This document shows positions 57,838 through 64,000 of a stretch of DNA of 64,000 nt, in pieces (the first letter of the stretch is position 1; each line of letters starts with the position of its first letter). The stretch is from Haematobia irritans. Its lineage: Eukaryota > Arthropoda > Insecta > Diptera > Muscidae. Under the pieces are notes generated by a model that did no database searches, was not told where the DNA came from, and worked only from the letters and a program-made list of their open reading frames with translations. Both the position numbers and the translations under genes were made by a program. The stretch covers positions 147,559,526-147,623,525 of the forward strand of contig NC_134397.1 of the NCBI RefSeq assembly GCF_050003625.1, given 5' to 3'.

Positions 57838-58330
57838 TCGTTAATCATGCTTTTGCAATAGAATATGTTTTGCGATCAAACTGTAATGTCTGGTTATTGC
57901 CTTCATTGACCTGTAGCAATCTGTGAAAATGTTCACGTTTAGTGACCTCGTGTTATTTCCGAGCCATTTAACATATTCCCTTATGGCAAGAACTTTTGCT
58001 TGCAGGTGTGGTCCGGTAATCGGAATATGATCTCGGTGTCTGCGTCTCCTCTCACCCATCTTTGATCCATCGGTGTATCAGTTATTTCCTTCTGGCATCT
58101 GTTTCGCGGGTCCCATTCTTACTGACGTCACAATGTCACACTCGGTAGCTATGGCAACCTCTGGTATACGATCGTGGATTGTTGCGGCATGCGCCATTTC
58201 ACCCACCGTCTTCCCTATTATCCTTCGATGGTTTGTCATGTTTCTTGTTTCCAACCATTCTCCAAACATCTTCAATCTCATCCAAGTCATGAAGACTACG
58301 CTTTTGATCGGAATCTACCCGAACCTAACC
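57838..58330 (-). pseudogene. Non-LTR retrotransposon ORF2 fragment, RNase H domain
   Basis: The minus strand encodes the region after a reverse transcriptase: MTWMRLKMFGEWLETRNMTN ... MGPAKQMPEGNN. After one stop, in the same frame, comes YTDGSKMGERRRRH (about 58060-58077), which carries the first RNase H Asp. QAKVLAIREYVKWLG follows, then VNIFTDCYRSMKAI with the third acid. In active enzymes the second acid is usually Glu in QAEVLAI; here it is Lys. RNase H after the RT is typical of I, R1 and LOA-type LINEs. The domain removes RNA from RNA-DNA hybrids during copying. With a stop in front, the lost Glu and no RT nearby on this strand, it is dead. It may come from the same family as the RT relic at 63246-64000. 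Confidence 0.75.
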
Positions 58331-58690
58331 ACAACTTGGCAACACTGGACAATGCTCACATGAAGTATATAAAATCCCTAGGGAATTCAATTAATATGTC
58401 ACACAAAAGGGGTCATAAAACAACGAAAACCAATACACAAATGCAAATTGGACAAATAATGCGTTGCGGTAGCATCAACGAATGTAATTGAATGTAGTCG
58501 ATGACGAGATGAAATTGTGGTGTGGTGAATTGTGGTGGTATACCATTGCAAGGATTTATATAAATCGAATAATTGTAAAAATAAGAGGCTTTTTCTCAGC
58601 CCAGCCTCAGAAAAAAAGTCGACGGAATTTTCTATAGCCGTCGTATATATAACGTTACTTTGGTTCATGGAAATTAGTTTATGTTGGTTT
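58331..58690. other. Single-copy spacer
   Basis: No gene or repeat is recognised. Confidence 0.45.
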
Positions 58691-60193
58691 ATGTTTAAAT
58701 ATTATTTGCTACACACAGAGAAGAGATTGGTTGGAAATCGGTTGAAGTAATGAAAATTCTACATTTATAATTAAATATCAATTGCCCCAATCTATGTACT
58801 ATATTTGCAATCATACATGGGTCTCTACTACAATGTTTCGATTATTTCAATGGATTTACGTTTATGATAGAAGACAGACAGTTGTAGGAGCCAAATGTCT
58901 CTACTTTAAAAAATTTTGCCCGTATTCGGATGACACAACCTGCCGTAATTAGTTGTCGTAACTGTCACTTTGTTATCACAACTTACGGATGGCTTTCACA
59001 ACCGAATCCCATTTGAATTATTGTACAAATGTCATTTCTATTAAAATATTAATTTCATGTCTAAGGAAGACGTATTTTTTTAATTTTTAATCTTCTAAAC
59101 ATAATTTGTTACCTGGAGAACTCGGAATGTAATAGATCGGATGAGAAATGCACTTCCACAATGGTCAAGGAGTGCTCCGAGACACCACTTTAATGTACCA
59201 ATTTTCACAGTTCCAACAGGTATTTAACCCTAGCATCCAGTCTGTGATTTGATCAATTAATCAAAACTTTTGTCTTTTAGTTTAGTCAAATACTGGCCAG
59301 AGAGGTTGACAACTTAATTCCGTGCTAAAGCAAATATAAACTCTCTCGATAGCTGGCAACGTCGGCAAAAAGTAAATACTTGTAATCTGCTATAATCTCA
59401 ATAGTAACGATTTTCACCATTTTACGTACATGTCAGCTAAACAGGTGCAGATGTTCATGCAATATGTTACGAGATGAGTCTTCAAGTAAATTTCTTATGT
59501 GTCCTCCATTGAGTTGGGTATTATACCCTCCACCATATGATGGGGTGGAGGGTATCGAGATATGGCTCTGAGACCCCATAAAGTATATATTCTTAGTCGT
59601 GCTGAAATTCTGAGTCGATCTAGCCATGTCCGTCCGCCTATTGAAATCACGTTAACTTCCGAACGAAAAAAGCTATCAACTTCAAACTTGACACAAGTAG
59701 TTGTTATTGATGTAGGTCGGATGGTATTGCAAATGCATATTGCCCACATATAAACCGACCCCCCAGATTTGGCTTGTGGATCCTCTTAGAGAAGCAACAT
59801 TCATCCGATTCGGTTGAAATTTGGTACGTGGTGTTAGGTCGATATCGGTCCGTAATTATATTTAGTCACCATATAAACCGATCCCCAGATTTGACCTCGG
59901 GAGTCTCTTGGAAGAGCAAAATTCATCCGATGCTATTGAACTTTGGTACGTGGTGTTAGTATATCGTCTTTAACAACCATGAAAAATTGGTCCATATCGG
60001 TCTATAATTATATATAGCCTCCATAGAAACCGATCCACAGATTTGACCTCCGGAGCCCCATAATTCATTCGACTCGTTTGAAATTTAGTACATTGTGCCA
60101 GTATATAGCCGCTATCAACCATACAAAGACTGGTACATATCGGTCTATAGTTATATAGCCCCCATATAAAACAAACCCCATATTTTAATTCTA

Positions 60194-61170
60194 CACGCTC
60201 ACAAAAAATCGCTTCTGTAACATATACTCCCAAACATATTTTGCTTCAAGCATATACATTTTTGGGTATTGCCCAAACATTTATATGTTTGATCTCTTCC
60301 AATATATAATATGTTTGAAAGCATATTGGTCTAAACAATATATGTTTGGGTAGTCTAAGTTCCAAACATTTTGTATTTTTGCATCCAAATTCAATAATGT
60401 TGTCTTCCAAAAAACAATATGTTATTATGTGAACATATAATATGTTTGGAAGCATTTTGCGCCCAAAAATATTATATGCTTAAAAACAATTCTCCCAAAC
60501 AATATTGTGCTCAAAATTTTATTTAGTTATTTATATATTTACAATCATAATGAATTATGAAAATAAACAGGTAATATAGGTGCTAACAACATAGGTTTTC
60601 GACATGAATGCTCAAAATTATGTTTCTGCCCAATTGTATATTCCCCCATATCTTTCTCACTTCCACGAGATTTTTTAGTTCTTAGCACCTTTTTCTGTAA
60701 TACAAACATTGTAGAATAAATTCTTCAATTTTATGATTTTTTTTATTTTAATTTTACCTTTTACCGGACGGGGATTCGAACAGCGGACCATACAGTTTGT
60801 AAGGATCAAAGAAGTAGCTGATCAATTGCCCAAGGAAAAATAAAATGTTAATTTTGTAATAACAAGCAACAACCACCAACTTAATTCAATATCGCTCCCT
60901 ATTAAATAGCGCTCCAAGCTACTAAACACATATATGTTTATAAGCTATTTCTAAATTAATATATGTTTGCATCCAAGCATATTATATTTACAAACATTTT
61001 ATGTCCCAAACATAATATGTTCTAACATATTAACATATATGTCCCAAACATGTTATGCTAGTTTATGAACATTATAAGCTTGCACTCCAAAATATTGTGT
61101 TTAAAAATTTGTGTTCCAAACATATAATGTTTATAGCCAAACATATGAAAAACAGTCTTTTTCATCCGTG
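60194..61170. mobile_element. 977-bp TA-target element with subterminal ACATAT/ATATGTTTG repeats
   Basis: It interrupts the family C leader TTCTAGCTCTCTA, with TA on both sides (60192-60193 and 61171-61172). The ends CACGCTCACAAAAAATCG and AGTCTTTTTCATCCGTG are imperfect inverted repeats. About 300 bp at each side are packed with CCAAACATAT / ATATGTTTGG words (60230-60490 and 60920-61150). The central part is unrelated and includes a tRNA-like stretch. There is no coding frame. Confidence 0.72.
60763..60835 (-). other. tRNA-like or box-B-like stretch inside the 977-bp element
   Basis: The minus strand carries GTCCGCTGTTCGAATCCCCG, whose GTTCGAATCCC matches a polymerase III box B, and an upstream AATTGATCAGCTACTTC with weak box A likeness. 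The arms do not pair well enough for a functional tRNA. It could be a captured tRNA fragment. Confidence 0.3.
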
Positions 61171-61782
61171 TAGCTCTCTAATTAACGCGCAAAAGTTCAT
61201 ATCGGTTTGATCTTTCTGCGTATTTAGTTGTTTTCGATACGAACATATATTAATTAATTTATTAATGAATTTTTATTTTGTTTGTAGTAAAATTGTTTTG
61301 CAACATAGGATGATGCGCAAATTCATGGCGAAGGATATACGAGATGATTTACAACCAACTTAATCGCTAAAAATTATAAATTGTAATTTTCATTATTTGA
61401 TATGAAATACAATGAATTAAGATTTATTTTCATTTCATATTTTTAAATAAAATAAAATATAATATTTAATTGGGAAGGAATTGGTTTTTAATTTGGCCAT
61501 GAGTATTATTAAGGTTGGGCAACACAACCGAATGATGAAGGTAGCTACAACCAATGTCGTCGGCAGACCCAACCAATATCACATTAGGCATTGGTTGTGT
61601 CGACCGAATCAGTCGGGTGACACAACTGCCAACTGATAGTTGCCACAACTGCCAAAAGGAGGTTGGCAATAAATTCGGTTGTCACAACCAATCTGTATTG
61701 TCTGTGTATGTTTAAATATTATTTGCTTGTTTTCTTAGTATTATTGCTGTTTTGATTTCAGCTTAACACCATGTGTTGACTA

Positions 61783-61850
61783 AACTACAAGAGTAGAATA
61801 GCCAACAGAGGAATAGTATATTTGACAATTTGCTGAAATTAAAACAACAA
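61783..61850. mobile_element. End fragment of the 205-bp MITE
   Basis: GTTGACTAAACTACAAGAGT and GCCAACAGAGGAATAGTATA match the left end of 12418-12622 with substitutions. The rest is missing. Confidence 0.65.
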
Positions 61851-62035
61851 TAATGATTGAAGAATAAACCAACAATAACAAACACAAAACAATTTTTTTG
61901 CTTACTTTAATGGCAAAAAGTAAAAATGAGAAAGCAGTTTTATATACAATTTTACTAAATACACAATTAGCACAAAATAGGTCAGATCTTTTTAAAATGA
62001 GTAATTTTTATTGAAGTTGTATTACTAAGATAATC
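61851..62035. other. Short AT-rich spacer
   Basis: Nothing is recognised here. Confidence 0.4.
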
Positions 62036-62254
62036 ATTCTAAGACCACAAAGAGGTGTGACGAAAATGGTGTATATTAATCCATGTTTTGTTATAGCCCC
62101 CTTATAGACTGAACTCCAGATTTACTCTTTTACCCTAATTTCTATCCAATTTGCCTAAAATTGTAAATCTAGAGTTTTTAATCCATAAATAAGTGCCCTT
62201 GTAAATCGGCCCTCCAATGTGGGGTCTAGATTCTATTTAAGTGTGCTGAATATA

Positions 62255-63150
62255 AAGGGTGGTTAAAATTTCAAGGGCCGATGTTGATTTTGAATAAAAC
62301 ACAAACTATTTCGGAAATTATTGTAATTTTATTTTATTATGACATATTGGTATTTTTCAATTATGTATGGAACAAAATATCGGCCAAATGGGCGCCGCGA
62401 CCTCGATGGCACACCTTCATCCGATGGTCCAAATTTTCGATGACGCTGAGGCATAATGGATGTTCTATGCCGTTAATGTGCCGAATTATCTCATCCTTTA
62501 GCTCTTGAATTGTTGCTGGCTTATCGACGTACACCTTTTCTTTCAAATAACCCCAAAGAAAAAAGTCCAACGGTGTCTAATCACATGATCTTGGCGGCCA
62601 ATTGACTTCGCCATTACGTGAGATAACACGGCCATTGAATTTGTTGCGCAAAAGAGCCATTGTTTCGTTAGCTGTGTGGCAAGTGGCACCGTCCGGCTGA
62701 AACCACATATCGTCCACATCCATATCTTCCAATTCGGGCCATAAAAAGTTCGTTATCATCTCACGATAGCGAACACCATTCACAGTAACTGCCTGACCGG
62801 CCTCATTTTGGAAAAAATACGGCCCGATAATGCCGCCGGCCCATAAACCGCACCAAACAGTCACTCTTTGTGGGTGCATTGGTTTTTCGACAATCACTCT
62901 TGGATTCTCATTCGCCCAAATGCGGCAATTCTGTTTATTGACGAATCCACTGAGGTGAAAATGTGTCTCATCACTGAAGATGATTTTCTTCGAAAATTGA
63001 TCATCCACTGTTGCCATTTCTTGGAACCATTTAACACGTTGGTGGATTGTATATCCCTCCATGGTTCAAATTGAGTAAGTCTGAAATAGAGAAATGTCAA
63101 ATAAAATTCGGAAATAAAACTTGGCGTTTAGGTATGGTTCACATTCATCG
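62255..63150 (-). mobile_element. DD41D rosa-like transposon, copy 2, one end degraded
   Basis: The end at 62255 (AAGGGTGGTTAAAATTTCAA, GGGCCGATGTTGA) is intact, with TA at 62253-62254. The other end keeps the leader up to GTTCACATTCATCGGTGCTT near 63155. There the terminal repeat is replaced by two copies of ATCGGTGCTTATTTA (about 63149-63179). Confidence 0.82.
62361..63062 (-). pseudogene. Transposase pseudogene, DD41D (rosa-like), one internal stop
   Basis: From the ATG at 63062 the minus strand reads MEGYTIHQRVKWFQEMATVD. It continues through FSDETHFHLSG (first Asp, about residue 31) and FQPDGATCH (second Asp, about residue 124) to NWPPRSCD, where TTG has become TAG (62577-62579). The same frame then goes on TPLDFFLWGYLKEKVYVDKP to LADILFHT at 62361. 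The third Asp is present, 41 residues after the second, so the only visible break is this stop. Copy 1 at 14600-15301 instead has two frameshifts and Tyr for the third Asp. Both copies join the first 13 or so residues directly to the region just before the first Asp and so lack the usual helix-turn-helix half. They derive from one internally deleted source and would need another copy's enzyme to move. Confidence 0.87.
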
Positions 63151-63245
63151 GTGCTTATTTATGTATCGGTGCTTATTTAACTCCTTGGGCTTCTAGAAAA
63201 CGTCGTTGTTATCCGATTTGCCTGAAATTGTATACTGGTAGGATA

Positions 63246-64000
63246 GACCCACATGCCAGAAGAGGCATTCAATAACGTCCATCCGAGCTCAATATTAAAT
63301 GGACTGGCAACTCTGAATGTTGATCCAGGGATAATTAGGCTGCTAGACGAACTGCTAATGAGGAGACTTATTTCAGCGACACTAGGACAAGCAAATATAC
63401 AAAGGTATGTGAACAGAAGCACTCCCCAAGGAGGGCTTCTATCACCTTTTCTTTGGAATGTTGCTATAAACAACCTTCTGGTTTCCCTAGAAAAATAAAG
63501 GATAAAAGTGGTGGCATACGCAGACGATGTGGCTCTAGTAGTCAGGGGAAAATTCTCATCCACAGTCAGAGATGTTATATACACAGCCCTCCTGATGACT
63601 GAGAAATGGGCGAAAGAGAATGGTGTAAATGTAGTGTAAATCCAGCAAAGACAGAACTAGTCATGTACTGCAAAGATCGCAAAACTCCCACGGTTACCTT
63701 AGGGGGTATTGAAATTCCCTTGGGTGAGTGTGCAAAACACCTTGTCGTCATTCTGGGCACTTTGGGCTTAATATTGAAGAAAGAGCGAGAAAAGCCACGC
63801 TAGCTTTGTACTCGTGCAAAAAGGCAATTGGAAACAAGTGGGGACACGGCAGTGGTTAGACCTATAATGCTATATGGTGTTGTAGTCTGGTGGCCGGCAC
63901 TTCAGCAACTGACAGGTTTAGATAAAGTTCAGCGTATGGCGTGCTTGTGTATCTCAGGCGCATTCAGTAAGACAGGAACAGATTCCCTTAATGCCATGCT
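63246..64000 (+). pseudogene. Non-LTR retrotransposon reverse transcriptase, fragment running off the window
   Basis: The translation shows EEAFNNVHPSSILNGLATLN, NRSTPQGGLLSPFLWN (RT motif with the PQGG turn) and VVAYADDVALVVRGKF with the catalytic YADD at 63517-63528. A frame change near 63640 leads into NPAKTELVMYCKDRKTPT. Near 63860 LYGVVVWWPALQQLTGLDKV and CLCISGAF follow, the linker towards RNase H. RT copies the element's RNA into DNA at the target site. A TAA at 63496-63498 lies between the PQGG and YADD motifs, and at least two frameshifts follow. The 5' end is missing and joins family B sequence directly. The pattern fits the I/R1/LOA-like RNase H-bearing group, so it may belong with 57838-58330. 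Confidence 0.83.

Larger units (their letters stand above)
59521..61235 (-). mobile_element. Family C HINE-like element, reverse, nested and itself interrupted
   Basis: From the 3' side (59521) it has the hairpin TTATACCCTCCACCATATGA...GGAGGGTAT, a remnant microsatellite (GTCCGTCCGCC), and monomers with GATCGGTCTATAATTATATA up to 60190. GCTCTCTAATTAACGCGC resumes at 61171 after the MITE. The head is missing. Confidence 0.78.
58691..61727. mobile_element. 3-kb nested insertion flanked by 20-bp direct repeats
   Basis: ATGTTTAAATATTATTTGCT occurs at 58691-58710 and 61708-61727. The sequence between starts ACACACAGAGAAGAGATTGG and ends CAATCTGTATTGTCTGTGT. The ends are imperfectly inverted, sharing ACACA and AGATTGGTTG. 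Both subterminal regions are rich in GGTTGT/ACAACC words (58930-59010 and 61525-61700). Removing the nested family C element leaves the outer element as about 1.3 kb. A 20-bp target duplication would be unusually long for a DNA transposon. Confidence 0.55.
62036..63245 (-). mobile_element. Family B HINE-like element, reverse, carrying rosa-like copy 2
   Basis: Family B reverse monomers (GGTGTGACGAAAATGGTGTA, TGGGGTCTAGATTC) lie at 62036-62254 and resume at about 63170 (TCCTTGGGCTTCTAGAAAAC, TTTGCCTGAAATTG). They match the subtype at 28741-28860. Confidence 0.72.

Noticed and set aside
60763..60835. A genuine tRNA gene
   Set aside because: Box-B-like sequence is present but the acceptor and T arms do not pair properly.

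Overview
The window looks like gene-poor, transposon-saturated nuclear DNA of a calyptrate, probably muscid, fly (the Musca/Stomoxys/Haematobia kind). The basis is the AT-rich sequence, insect Tc1/mariner transposases, a tRNA-derived SINE, non-LTR (RNase H-bearing) relics, and dense interspersed repeats with PuPyPuPy-rich GACAGACGGACA microsatellites. I recognise no host protein-coding exon, rRNA, genuine tRNA or CRISPR array. Every long open frame I could interpret lies in a mobile element, a pseudogene or a tandem repeat. The species is an inference.

Most of the window is built from four related non-autonomous families, called here A, B, C and D. Each starts with ACAAGTA plus a GC-rich block (A and D: GTCGGGCGGGGCCGACTATA; B and C: ACGGCCGTAAGTTCGGCC), which leads into a TATACCC/GTACCC motif. 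Each then carries an array of about 153-bp monomers, a GACAGACGGACA microsatellite and a 3' hairpin of the form TTATACCC...GGGTATAA. This is the plan of DINE-1/mini-me-type elements (Helentron-associated, HINE). One clean nested case shows no target-site duplication, as expected for rolling-circle elements. The monomer is 153 bp in all four families although their sequences have diverged a long way.

The second large component is a 29-bp AT-rich satellite made of two palindromes (TTTCTATAGAAA and CAAAATTTTG). It occurs in about ten arrays in both orientations. Arrays are often bounded by CACGGTTGCCAC / GTGGCAACCGTG, which suggests a mobile element carrying satellite.

Layout: 1-6450 A and B copies with a SINE; 6451-8212 single-copy; 8213-10300 reverse B with a MITE; 10301-11814 single-copy; 11815-15503 C with satellite, two 205-bp MITEs and a DD41D (rosa-like) transposon; 16206-20700 relic element, B and a large satellite; 21465-24668 D copies with a hAT-like insert; 24850-27250 the largest satellite; 27260-27682 SINE/mariner mosaic; 28741-31330 B with a 1273-bp DD37E transposon, then a SINE; 32256-34250 reverse C and satellite; 35099-37085 D with a complete-ended hAT insertion; 38308-43862 satellite, A copies, a nested MITE and a truncated DD37E copy; 45151-47105 mariner relic, B and a GC-rich 65/64-bp repeat block; 47118-56854 C and B copies, chimeric and nested; 57838-58330 LINE RNase H relic; 58691-61727 a three-deep nested insertion between 20-bp direct repeats; 62036-64000 reverse B with the second rosa-like copy and a LINE reverse transcriptase relic running off the end.

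All transposase and reverse transcriptase genes here are broken by stops, frameshifts or deletions. The window reads as a record of successive waves of insertion rather than an active operon-like system. The most unusual signals are the invariant 153-bp period, the mobile 29-bp satellite, the GC-rich 129-bp higher-order repeat at 46.3-46.8 kb, and the 20-bp direct repeats around the 3-kb nested stack.
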